From positions 1,955,740-2,002,997 of the forward strand of contig JAHNZQ020000172.1 in NCBI GenBank assembly GCA_019155205.2: a stretch of 47,258 nucleotides of DNA, given 5' to 3'. This DNA comes from Gracilaria vermiculophylla (lineage: Eukaryota; Rhodophyta; Florideophyceae; Gracilariales; Gracilariaceae). The position numbers were made by a program, and so were the translations under genes. How positions within the stretch are numbered: position 1 is the stretch's first letter; each line of letters opens with the position of its first letter. A model generated the notes under the pieces. The model did not search any database, was not told where the DNA came from, and saw only the letters and a list, made by a program, of their open reading frames with translations. Positions 31,421-40,432 of this stretch are shown one piece after another.

Positions 31421-34244
31421 GTGCGAAATCTCAAAAAAAAACATACAGATGCACAGCACCCGACCGGGATCACGCACTGGACTTTATGCGAAACTTGCAC
31501 ACCGCCGAGAGATGGAAAACTGGGGATAGCACTCACGAGCACTCAACAAACAGCTCCCACCGTGCAGACCCACGAAAACCAGGGCGCAAGTCACTGGGAT
31601 CTATAGTAAACAGCAACGAACCTGACCCGTCTTCCATCAACAAAGATCTCACAGCTGCATCTTGGGGACCTGTGGATGCCAAAGTTGACCTCCAAGACCA
31701 CACATATCACGCACAAGACTGGTACTCGCGCTGTGAACAACGTTCTTGGGGCGATCCAAATCACTCCTGCCGTCACCCGGCCTTCCAAGGACCTCTTTAA
31801 AACCAACAGCCGGCAAAACCCTAGCCACTCCGCACTCTGTTTAGGTTTTCCCGTTCGCTTCAGCTCGCCATCTTCCGCCAACCACGAAGCCTTCTTTCTC
31901 CGCCGTGGACATTGGCTCCACCGTGGAAATGCTCTATGAAGGCTATCTAAATGGCCACATAATCGCTTTTCATCTGGACCCCGGAGCCTCTAACGCTTTT
32001 TTTCCCTGCTGCCGCTAGGCACTGCCGTCTTCAGCTCCAACAATCCACATTTGCATAGACCGAACTTTGACAAAGCTCTGCGATACCGATCACGGCAGAA
32101 TTCCAGACTGTTATCCAGTTGGGTGACTCACGGGCTGGGATCACCGCGCACATCATGCAGATGAAAAGGACTATTGGTCCATACCACTAATTATGGGCCG
32201 TCAGTGGCTACACGAGACTCCCCCATCCGTCGACTGGGGCTCGTATGTACTTCCTATGAGGCGCGCCGATGGATCCACTTATACCATGCACCCCGGCAAA
32301 AGCCCCCTTTTCTGCTTTCCGGCAACCAAAGGAGACCATTCAAAACCATCTCCTTTTAACTCTTTCGCAGTGTTACCGGCAAACAAAGCTATGCGCTATT
32401 CGCCATCCGCATCAACACAATCTCTGCCTTTTCCTGCGATCCGGAGCTCAACAAACTGGTACATGAGTTTCAGAACATCTTCTGGGCAGATTTCCCCAAT
32501 TCGCTTCCAACGCAGCGGTAAATGGACTTCAAGATCAAAGGGAAGCAAGATGCACCCCCATCATTTTGCCCAGTCATCCGCCTTACTGCTGACGAGCTCA
32601 TGCTTCTAAGCAACACGATAGATGACCTGCTCCGCAAAGACCTATTTCGATCTTTAGCCTCCCCTTTTGGCGATCCAGTCTTCTTCATCGAAAAGAGGTC
32701 GGGCGAACTGCGTATGATCTATGATAACCGCGGGTTGAATTACATTACAATCCTTGACTCGACTCCCATGCCGCTGATCAACAAATCTCTGGATCACGTC
32801 GCCGGAGCACACTACTTCCCTCAAATCGATGTAAAGGTTGCCTACCTGCAGATGCGAATTAAAAAGGAAGATTGCCACAAAACTGCAATCCGCACAAGAT
32901 TTGGATCCTACGAATGGCGTCTGCTCTGCTTTGGTTTTACCAACGCTCATGCTCCATTTTTCCGCCTCATCGCGTCCATTCTCCGCCATCTCAACTGCTG
33001 TTCATTGGTTCATACCTCGACGACATCGTGGTGTACAGCCGCTCCGTGGATGATCAAAAATAACATTTGCACTCTGTGTTCGAGGAACTTCGCAGAAACC
33101 GTCCATTCGCAAATTCCAGCAAATGCGCAGTCGGTGCCAGGGAAGTTGATTTTACCGGAATTTGCGTTTCCAAAAGAAACGTAGCGACCCGGAACCACTT
33201 CATAAACACAATTTGCGAATGGCCAACTTCACACAACATTCGGCATATACAAAAATTCAGGGGCCTTGCCAACTTTAACGGACATTTTGTCAAAAGCTAC
33301 GCAGATATCCTACGTCCTATCTCCAACTGAATGCGATTCCGTGAGTTTCAATGGGACGCAGAGAAGGAAAAAGAACTCACATCACCAAATACAGCTTTGA
33401 CCTCTGCTTCAGTGCTGGCGCACGCTGAAGCCTGCCAGCATTTCGTCGTAGCCCCCGGCGCATCATAATTTGCGGTTGAAGCCAACTTCTCGCAAAACGG
33501 ACACCCGATCCCTTTTCTTTTTCGTAGACTCTCGCTGTTAAAGAACAAGTAGAACGCAGGGGACCAAGAGCTACTTGCAGCCATGAATGCACTCCGCACC
33601 TGGGGCCCGTATGTAGGAGGCTGACATTTCACCACTCTCATCGTCCACGAGCCGTCACCTAGCTCCAGAAAAATCACCAGGTCTCTGGATGCTAATGCCA
33701 CAAGCTCGTCTAGATCAAGGAATTCTCGTTCGATATTTGATACACATCCGGGGAAACGAACGTTTCACCCGACGCTCTGAGCCGCCGCCCGGATCTCGAA
33801 CCCTCGCTCATGTGCACACTAAAAACAAAGTTCGTCGAAATTCATGGTTGGATTCGGGCTGTACATTCCTATGATGCGCTCGCCAGGATGGTCTTTTTTT
33901 CGATTTCCGACACGACCGCACCGGCTGACCATTATCGCAAGACCAACTTTAGGATCACCGGCGGTCTCATTTATTGGACAGGCACATCTCCAACGCAGCT
34001 CTACATCCCTGCAGGAAACCTGCGCATGTACTTGATCGCATGTTTTTATGGACTTGGACTTTTGGGTGTCGATGATTCGTACTGCAAAACTAAGGGCAAC
34101 GCATATTGGGCGCAAATGTGCAAGAAGTTTTTAATTTTCACCCGCAAATGTCAGGCCTGCAAATTCATTAAGTCCCCGATCTCTCTTCCGGCAGCCCCTC
34201 TATAACCACTTCTTATCCCTGAGCGCTGTTGGGAGACGATCATT
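31421..34244 (+). pseudogene. pol: Ty3/gypsy polyprotein, cut by a copia LTR (Gypsy-2)
   Basis: A gag-like start (31421-31800) is followed by a protease with FHLDPGASNAFF (about 31965, usually DSGA) and IMGRQWLHETPPSVDWGS (about 32190). The RT is the clearest part (32522-33184): SPFGDPVFFIEKRSGELRM, PQIDVKVAYLQMRI and YEWRLLCFGFTNA, then a frame change to SYLDDIVVYS (about 33020), the active site. RNase H remnants follow (VVAPGAS at about 33450, DQELLAAMNALRTW), then an integrase zinc region (LYIPAGNLRMYLI, CQACKFIK). Reading stops at PERCWET, where the copia family A LTR begins (34245). There is no chromodomain, and neither LTR is found. It is the oldest layer of the nest. Confidence 0.86.
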
Positions 34245-34515
34245 TATTGTAGAAGCATCTAGAAGCTTCTAGGAATCAACTAGAAACTGCTAATATCTAG
34301 AGACTTCCAGAAGGTTCTAAAGAAGAATTTTTTTTTTGTAGAAGTATTTTATGCTTTATGATAGAAACTATTAGAAGTTCTATAAGACCATAGAACATTA
34401 TGAGAAAACCTTATAGGAAAGAATTGCAGACCAGATTTGATGAATGATGGACGTCAAGCAGAGTCATCGAGATAAAACAACAGTGCGTTTTCTCAAGTTT
34501 ATCCTGAGCTCTGTA
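34245..34515 (+). mobile_element. Family A copia 5' LTR, left part (split by Copia-B)
   Basis: It aligns with the minus-strand reading of the LTR at 46963-47243: TATTGTAGAAGC at the start (TG mutated to TA), then runs of CTAGAAGC words, GTTTGATGAATGATGG, GTCATCGAGATAAA and TCCTGAGCTCTGTA at the break. The last 15 bases of the LTR lie at 39900-39914, on the far side of the Copia-B insertion. Adding both pieces gives about 286 bp, against 281 bp for the intact copy. It is clearly more diverged than the two other family A copies. Confidence 0.85.
34510..34515 (+). repeat. Target-site duplication of Copia-B, left copy
   Basis: TCTGTA occurs here and again at 39894-39899, on the outer sides of the two Copia-B LTRs. 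The intact family A LTR has this word once, within CTCTGTACTACACC, so 5-6 bp were duplicated on insertion. This is the length expected for copia integrase. Confidence 0.85.
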
Positions 34516-34626
34516 AATAAAAATACGAATGGAAGTCCGTTGACACAAGTGTTGCTCGTTTACGCTCGCGAGTCCGGCGAGTTTGCTGTCCAAGTGGCCC
34601 CCCTTCTTCTACTACGTCTAACGTAT

Positions 34627-34750
34627 TGTAAATAGGTGTAGTACAGAGCTTAGGATAGACTTGAATAAATGCAAAGTTGATTTATCTTGATGACTCGGCT
34701 TGACTTCTATCATTCATCAAACCTGGTATACAATTGTTCCTTATATACTG
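34627..34750 (-). mobile_element. Family A copia LTR fragment inside the Copia-B LTR
   Basis: It starts TGTAAATAGGTG, exactly like the plus-strand left edge of the LTR at 46963. It matches that copy with about two differences over 124 bp before running into the gap. It lies within the Copia-B 3' LTR, so it is the youngest layer here. Its orientation corresponds to an element on the minus strand. Whether a whole element or a solo LTR is present is hidden by the gap. Confidence 0.88.
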
Positions 34751-34850
34751 NNNNNNNNNNNNNNNNNNNNNNNNNNNNNNNNNNNNNNNNNNNNNNNNNN
34801 NNNNNNNNNNNNNNNNNNNNNNNNNNNNNNNNNNNNNNNNNNNNNNNNNN
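34751..34850. other. Assembly gap of exactly 100 N
   Basis: One hundred N in a row is a conventional placeholder for a gap of unknown size. It falls inside a nested LTR insertion, where short-read assemblies commonly break. Kilobases of copia sequence may be missing. Confidence 0.97.
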
Positions 34851-35007
34851 GAACACGTACTACGTGGCACGATTACGTACGAGCTCTACGGCTGACAACT
34901 GCGTTCTGCACCTCAGTACGCTCTCATTGAGACTGACACATGCACTAGTGCCTGGACTGTCGGTAGGTACTCCGCACATTCCATACTCATCCCTCTAAGA
35001 AAACCAA

Positions 35008-36720
35008 TCAACCAGTAGACGTGTTTGAGTTACTGTTCAACGCGTCCTTGAAATCTAAACAAAGCTTGCCTTCATGAAGTGTCAGTTCCAGACAAGTGCT
35101 AATCGAACTGTCCGTTTTTGTAGGTGGGTCTGCTAGATTCTGCTTTCCAGGGATCCAGATCATGAAATCAATGTTACGAGTCTCAAATTCGTACCGAATG
35201 ACTGCGACATCTCCGCGAATGGAACGATCGGCAGCGTTACGGCAAGTTGATAGTGTCCCATAAAGGCCCTTAGAGTCAACAACGATCCAAAGCCCCACTT
35301 GGATACCTAATAGCTGGCGAAAGGCCTTCGCCAAGACTTTGCCTTGATCTATGGCTTCTCCGGCTGCAAGTGTTTCTGCGGATCCAATTGACCTAACCGG
35401 GCGCATTGACTTGTGCGAACTCCACGTAACAATGTGGATGACCGAGTCCATTGCTAGTTTGCCAAACAGTAGTCCGGAAACGTAACCAAGTTGTCCATGG
35501 TCTTCTGTTCTGCTTGCATCGGCGAACACGACCACAGAAACCTTATACTTCGCCTTCTGTGTTGGTCGAACAAACCTTAGCAAAGTGCTCCTCGTCTGCA
35601 GATTCTTTAGGAGATTGATCTGTGTTATCAGGTCTTTCACCAACGGAGTAGGTCCCTTCTGCTGAAGATAACTTGCCACAAAAGCGCAAAACGGAGAGGC
35701 TGCGATGCCTAACCAACCTATGCTGCTGTTTAGTGACCTAAACCCCTTCATCTCTATGCTGTTCAGCGCTGAGTCATACTGCTTTCGTCTGGTTCGGCTG
35801 ATCGTTGGAGCTAGATATCTTTGCATCTTATCGTCTCCATGGATGCCAATGGTCCTGTCGTCGTGCTGAATGATCATCAAGCCATAAAAATGAATTTCAC
35901 CCGGACCATAAACGATAGTTCCAAGTTTGTGATTCTTACTGATATCTTCGATAACTTTGGTGAGTTGGCTCCTTTCACCTCCGAACATGATATCGTCCAC
36001 GGCTTTGACTGCTGCGACAACAACCTTCCCCGACCTCTTCAAGTAAAACAACTGCGGTACATATGCGAGCTGGAGGAAACCAAACTGTCGGAGCACGTTG
36101 TCACTCAACTGCTGCCACTTCGCTCCAGCATTGCCGAATCCATACGCAGCTGATAATTGTAGCCAGTAGTGACGGTGGCGTGTTTTGCATTCTCGTGGTG
36201 GCACCATGTAGACGTCTCTGTGGGCCTCAGTTTGCAAGAATGCACTCTTGAAGTCAATTTTCGCCAAGGTCCAGCGAAAGATCGTTGACAGAGACAGTAG
36301 AATTTGAATTCCAACAGGCGGACGTGTGGCGGAGTCCGTCTTCAGGCTGTCCTTATCTCGATCCTTATTACCGTGTACTACGATACGAGCCTTTAGGGTG
36401 AGAGAGTCGTCATCACACTGCTTGACTTTGTAAAACACGTGGCTAGTTACGATGTTAGCGTTGATCGGAACCTCAGAATCCAGTACGTCCCTCACTATCT
36501 TCTTGAAGGACCTTTCTTCTTTGTCGTAGGCGATCTGCGTTGCGAACGGTGGTGGTCCTTGTGCTTTGTGTAGCATGAACTCAGTAGTTCCAAAAGCGCG
36601 GTGGTACACCTCAATCAACTGCTTCTCGGTGCTCTGAAGCTCCTGTCCTGGTGAGAGCTGAACTTTTCCCGGCACTTCCAACCTGTTCCTGTTGTTCGAG
36701 GCTTGGCTCGTCGGTAACAT
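35008..36720 (-). CDS. pol: Copia-B reverse transcriptase-RNase H
   Basis: This is a 570-codon frame, unbroken. RT: KIDFKSAFLQT with catalytic D156, and VKAVDDIMFGG with D242/D243; the family Tyr before the DD pair is Ala, as in a K-x-V-D-D variant box. RNase H: VVFADASRTED (D401), IGSAETLAAGEA (E449), WIVVDSKG (D482), and NLADPPTK (D531), so all four acidic residues are present. It copies the element RNA into DNA and removes the RNA strand. The frame equals that of gag, but the protease-integrase frame between them differs, so it can join only through a +1 shift near 36700. The ATG at 36720 is probably not a natural start. Confidence 0.9.
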   Translation of the reverse strand: MLPTSQASNNRNRLEVPGKVQLSPGQELQSTEKQLIEVYHRAFGTTEFMLHKAQGPPPFATQIAYDKEERSFKKIVRDVLDSEVPINANIVTSHVFYKVKQCDDDSLTLKARIVVHGNKDRDKDSLKTDSATRPPVGIQILLSLSTIFRWTLAKIDFKSAFLQTEAHRDVYMVPPRECKTRHRHYWLQLSAAYGFGNAGAKWQQLSDNVLRQFGFLQLAYVPQLFYLKRSGKVVVAAVKAVDDIMFGGERSQLTKVIEDISKNHKLGTIVYGPGEIHFYGLMIIQHDDRTIGIHGDDKMQRYLAPTISRTRRKQYDSALNSIEMKGFRSLNSSIGWLGIAASPFCAFVASYLQQKGPTPLVKDLITQINLLKNLQTRSTLLRFVRPTQKAKYKVSVVVFADASRTEDHGQLGYVSGLLFGKLAMDSVIHIVTWSSHKSMRPVRSIGSAETLAAGEAIDQGKVLAKAFRQLLGIQVGLWIVVDSKGLYGTLSTCRNAADRSIRGDVAVIRYEFETRNIDFMIWIPGKQNLADPPTKTDSSISTCLELTLHEGKLCLDFKDALNSNSNTSTG

Positions 36721-36844
36721 AATTCCACACTTCGTTCTCTAGCGTTAGTTTCTCTTTGTCACCGTCGGAATAGTGAACCTCGTACTTTCCAGTCTCCTCA
36801 CCGTGAGAGTGTACGGTGCCGTGATAGAACTGCTTATCAAGAGG

Positions 36845-38800
36845 CTAGTACACTTCGATCCTATAACCTACGCTGGGTAGACTGGTTCCAAGGCTTTCCA
36901 CGTCATCCTCTCTGGAATGCGCATGATCCACGCTTATGTCATGGAATTCGTCTTTGGTGTTGGTACTTACGGTATAAGACTGGTCTAGGACTTCCTCGAA
37001 GGTTCTGTCTAGTTCATCAATAGCTTCTTGCACAGCGGTTGCTAGCTCATTGTCACGGATACCTGGCCTAACATCCTCAATAGCAGCGGAAACCGGCTTC
37101 CCCCTGGAGCCAGGTACGGTAATAGTTCGACTGGAGACGTCAAATGACAATACGGGCCTATTCAGCGACCACTTACCCCGCTTCGCATTTAGGTCCCTGA
37201 CAAAGATCTGCACCATATCTCCGACTTCAATCAGAATTCTCTCGACAGCCTTTGAACAGAGAATGAGAGTAAGTTTGCGTCTGGCCAAAAGAGTCTGATG
37301 TGCGTCGACCAGGTGCTGCGGTACCAGCTTCGGCATGGCTCCTGGTTCAATGGGTCTGGAGTATCCCTTCGCCAACTCCTGATCCGAAAGTACATCGCTA
37401 CCGTAGAGATCGTTGGTAATTCTGATGGCTTGTTGAATGTTCCAGATGTCAGTCCATTCCTTTTGGTTGTCTTTGCTCTCGTGCTGCAGCCGAATGAATA
37501 CATCTCGGATGATCCTGTGCTTGGATTCTAGCTCATTCTTGTTGTGCCGGCGCGGCGGTAGTGCCCTGCCCTCGATACCTTGGTCCTTGAGATATGTTCG
37601 GAATAGATTATTGTCAAATGCCTTATCATACGCTACTTCCTCTGGATTCCAGAAAGGGGTGATCCAGTGCGCATCAACGACCGGAATAGCACGAGCCATC
37701 GATGTGTCATCGACGACGGCCCCGACTGAGTAGCGCGAAGCAGAGTCCATGATGTGCATGACGCAATACTTGTCGAAAAACATGTGGTCGATACTCACGA
37801 CCTTGTTAAAAGACCTCGTCATGGCGCTCAACGACACCTTCCGGCATCCGGTGGGCTTCGCAGTTGTTTGACATGACGTGCATCTTTCCAGTACAGACTG
37901 CAGGTAACTGTCCACATGCGGATTCCACTGCTCGTTGCGTTCCAGTACTAACTTGATATCTGTGTACGTAGAGTGCCCACACACATGTTTTTGGACCTTG
38001 TCTACGATGTGCTGCAGAAAACTCAACGGTTTCTTCTCAGTTTCGCCTTCGATGCGAGCTGAGGCGCAAAACATGGTGTACCTGGTCTGATCGCTAAATT
38101 CTCTGTCGTGAAACGTGAACGCCGAGTGCGCGATATACGTGTGCATATCGTGATCCACCAGTGTGATACTGTCTTGAGGATTTCTAGTAGCGTCAGACGG
38201 TAAGACCAATTTGTTCTTGTTCGCCTGGAGGATGTCGCAATATTTTGTTACATTACGCCCAATCACCCACTGAGATGAACCCTCGATGACAAGCTGCCTG
38301 ATTCTCACTCGGTTGCCTTGATCCGTCTTGGCTTCGAGCACTACAGAGCCCAGGATCTTCTTTGCCTGACTGCTGTGCGCTCCTCTGCCGTATTGCCAAC
38401 AGGGCCGATCCGCCACGGCTTCTGGCAAAGGTTCCAGCTTCCCATCCCATTGCGCGCAGACCATCTTCCCTATGAGACGCAGTTCTGTGAACCCGATCCC
38501 AATATATGGTGCCGCGACGTCCAGGAGCGGCCCGATTGGTGTGTCAAAGGTAACTGCAGCTCCGTCCACTGATCGCAGTTTAGCCATGTGGAACGTGAGA
38601 ACGTTCTCGTTGTTCTCGTCTCTGCCCACTGGGGCGTCTAATGCCATTACCCCCGGCTTCAGAGTCCCATCTTCGTTGTGATCGTACTTCCAATGGCCCC
38701 ACGTCTTGCACTTATGGCACTTGGTCCGGCCCTTCAGCTTGGCGAGTTGCTCTGGAGTTCTTCGAGGTCTAGGGCCACCTTGTGAGAACCTGAGCCATGG
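36845..38800 (-). pseudogene. pol: Copia-B zinc knuckle, protease and integrase, ends in TAG
   Basis: This frame overlaps the end of gag by ~65 nt in the -1 frame. It opens with a zinc knuckle CHKCKTWGHWKYDH (38679-38719), whose last ligand is His rather than Cys. From ATG 38647 (residue 1): protease active site LLDVAAPY (D43); integrase zinc site with H221/H225 and C256-C259; catalytic D287 (SIDHMFF), D341 (AYDKAF) and E374 (NELESKHR), with only 32 residues between the last two. The usual GI..RxxP..NGxxERKHR path is altered to LPPRRHNKNELESKHR. The TAG at 36845-36847 interrupts a domain that continues in frame (FYHGTVHSHGEETGKYEV, YSDGDKEKL), resembling a Tudor/Agenet-like barrel. Confidence 0.88.
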
Positions 38801-39510
38801 TTATTTGAGCGCGTCGGTTGGTGAGCTGAACTTGCTGATAGTGACTTGGGAGACTCGCCGTTATAACCCTTCATCTTGTCGCACTGTCGGAGGACCGATG
38901 CGATGGCTTCGTACGAAACGACCTTAAGGTAGTCGCTGGTGCTGGATGTTGAGGCCAATTCGGAGCTCCTTGGTGTCGCATTTGCCAACACGGACACTCT
39001 CTGGTTACTGTCCACGTCTGCATTTGCCAGGAGTGCAAATGCTACGAGTGCTTCTGACAGCTTGGCTTCAGATCCGTGTGCGTTCATCCTGGACACCTGT
39101 GCCTGAAACCTGGATTCGAAGTTCTTGAAGCTCTCGTTGTGGTTTCTCTTGGTGTTGAGCAGTGAAAAAAAGTCTTGAAACACATCGGAAACTACTGCCA
39201 AGGGGTCACTCTGGTACAAAGCGTCCACGATAGCTTTTGCTCCTTGATTTGAGCGAATTGTTGCCTCTGGTATCGCCTTACATAGATCCCTTGCTTTGCC
39301 ATACAGTTGCGATTGCAACATTATTCCCTTAGCCTGCTTCGAAACCTTATTACTGTTCGATTCAGCCAGTGTGTCTTGAAATGCTTGCCATACAGAAACT
39401 GCTTCCACGTACTGCTCCTGGTTGCCACGACCATCTGTCCAAGACAACGTTCGTATGTCCCAAGAAAATCGCGGCCTTGACGGTAGACCATTAGAGCTTT
39501 CTGGGCCCAT
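38734..39510 (-). CDS. gag: Copia-B gag
   Basis: This is a 258-codon frame from ATG 39510 (MGPESSNGLPSRP). It is a helical copia capsid: FSWDIRTLSW, YVEAVSVWQAF, QSQLYGKARDLCKAIP, and DVFQDFFSLLNTKRNHNESFKNFESRF, the last parallel to the family's 'F..l......~s..~~~~f' helix. It ends at TGA 38734-38736; the zinc knuckle follows only in the -1 frame. No clear heptanucleotide slip site is visible, so the shift may be mutational. The start codon lies inside the primer-binding site, with no leader after the LTR. Confidence 0.85.
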   Translation of the reverse strand: MGPESSNGLPSRPRFSWDIRTLSWTDGRGNQEQYVEAVSVWQAFQDTLAESNSNKVSKQAKGIMLQSQLYGKARDLCKAIPEATIRSNQGAKAIVDALYQSDPLAVVSDVFQDFFSLLNTKRNHNESFKNFESRFQAQVSRMNAHGSEAKLSEALVAFALLANADVDSNQRVSVLANATPRSSELASTSSTSDYLKVVSYEAIASVLRQCDKMKGYNGESPKSLSASSAHQPTRSNNHGSGSHKVALDLEELQSNSPS

Positions 39511-39513
39511 AAC
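39501..39513 (-). other. Copia-B primer-binding site overlapping the gag ATG
   Basis: The minus strand reads GTTATGGGCCCAG, a perfect 13-nt complement of the initiator tRNA-Met anticodon stem-loop (CUGGGCCCAUAAC). It directly follows the LTR end at 39514. Its ATG (39510-39508) is the gag start codon, so the start codon would pair with the CAU anticodon of the primer tRNA. Half-tRNA priming is established for Drosophila copia and Ty5. Confidence 0.88.
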
Positions 39514-39893
39514 AATTAAAATTACGAATGGAAGTCCGTTGACACAAGTGTTGCTCGTTTACGCTCGCGAGTCCGGCGAGTTTGCTGTCCAAGTGGCCCC
39601 CCTTCTTCTACTACGTCTAACGTACGCTAGCGCAGACCTTTTATATCCCAACCGGACGGCGCTGCAGCTCTCCCGTAGTCCAAATTGTTGCATTCCAATG
39701 CGATTGTGGCAGTTACTGCGGACACTTATTGCGTGTTGTCAGCTTGGGTACGGCGCATGAACACGTACTACGTGGCACGATTACGTACGAGCTCTACGGC
39801 TGAAAATTGCGTTCTGCACCTCAGCACGCTCTCATTGAGACTGACTTATGCACTAGTGCCTGGACTGTCGGTAGGTACTCCGTACATTCCATA
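39514..39893 (-). repeat. Copia-B 5' LTR
   Basis: This is an intact 380-bp LTR. The minus strand begins near TATGGAATGTACGG and ends near TTCGTAATTTTAATT, next to the primer site. A TATA box, GGATATAAAAGG, lies at plus 39638-39649, and transcription would start some 30 bases further on the minus strand. It matches the two pieces of the interrupted 3' LTR. Confidence 0.9.
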
Positions 39894-39914
39894 TCTGTAC
39901 TAGACCTATTTACA
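39894..39914 (+). mobile_element. Family A copia 5' LTR, right end, with Copia-B target duplication
   Basis: TCTGTA (39894-39899) is the second copy of the Copia-B target duplication. CTAGACCTATTTACA (39900-39914) is the last 15 bases of the family A LTR begun at 34245, matching CTACACCTATTTACA in the intact copy. Confidence 0.85.
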
Positions 39915-39917
39915 GTA

Positions 39918-39932
39918 GGTTATGGGCCTAAA
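39918..39932 (+). other. Family A primer-binding site (half-tRNA initiator Met, mutated)
   Basis: GGTTATGGGCCTAAA, three bases after the LTR end, matches GGTTATGGGCCCAGC at 12 of 15 positions. It shows that the LTR split by Copia-B is a 5' LTR of an element on the plus strand. Confidence 0.72.
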
Positions 39933-40039
39933 CTACGCCTAAATCAACCTCGTCGTTAGTACAACAGCTTAGAAGCCGGCTGAGAACTTGAAATCCGAAC
40001 AACATCGTAGAAGTTCGAGGTTGTCCGAAAATCAATGAA

Positions 40040-40432
40040 TTGTACAGTACAGAAATCAGAATTTCAAAAACCATGCCATTAGAATCGGGCAAAACCGTCA
40101 AAAACCGTAGTCGACCGTACAGTAAAGTACGCTGTGTCATTTCCAAAAACCGAAATTGGTTAATTCACGTCCACAAGAAACATGGGTATAGAAGAGAAAA
40201 GCACGTTCAAAATAGAAAAACTTTTGGAGATAATTATTTCTCTTTGAAATTTTGCATGACAAATTACCTTGAGAAGAAGGGGTATTGGAAAGCTGTAGAA
40301 GAAGAGGAAACAAATGCTACTGCTGATGAGAAAGCATTAATAGATTGTGGTACTGTCAGCTCTTCTCTCGAGGTAGTAAAGCACAACGTCCGTTGGGAGT
40401 TTTTTTTTGACTCCAAAGGTGCGTGTTCTTAA
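40040..40432 (+). pseudogene. gag: Family A copia gag fragment
   Basis: The frame contains FGDNYFSLKFCMTNYLEKKG, WKAVEEEE and ATADEKALIDCG, the typical N-terminal part of copia gag (F.G.NY..W...M...L, then a charged helix with D..A). The usual Trp in the NYxxWK motif is Leu. It follows the family A LTR and primer site in the right order and orientation. Coding ends at 40432, and nothing downstream resembles the rest of a copia polyprotein. The element is therefore truncated after the first ~500 internal bases. Confidence 0.72.

Larger units (their letters stand above)
34516..34985 (-). repeat. Copia-B 3' LTR, interrupted by a family A LTR and a gap
   Basis: The left piece, 34516-34626, equals the inner end of the 5' LTR (about 39514-39628). 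The right piece, 34851-34985, equals about 39758-39893. About 130 bp of LTR between them (39628-39757 in the intact copy) is absent and replaced by family A LTR sequence plus 100 N. The minus-strand purine stretch TCTTAGAGGGATGAG (plus 34986-35000) next to it is the polypurine tract. Confidence 0.88.
34516..39893 (-). mobile_element. Copia-B retrotransposon (minus strand), nested in a family A LTR
   Basis: The element consists of a 5' LTR (39514-39893), a primer site, gag, zinc knuckle-protease-integrase, RT-RNase H and a 3' LTR (34516-34985). It is flanked by TCTGTA repeats. The LTRs differ at only a few percent of comparable sites, and the long frames are nearly intact (one stop, two shifts), so it is young relative to its neighbours. 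The 3' LTR is interrupted by a family A insertion and an assembly gap, so the true element is longer than it appears. Confidence 0.92.

Noticed and set aside
35821..36153. 110-codon plus-strand open frame
   Set aside because: It is antisense to the intact Copia-B reverse transcriptase.
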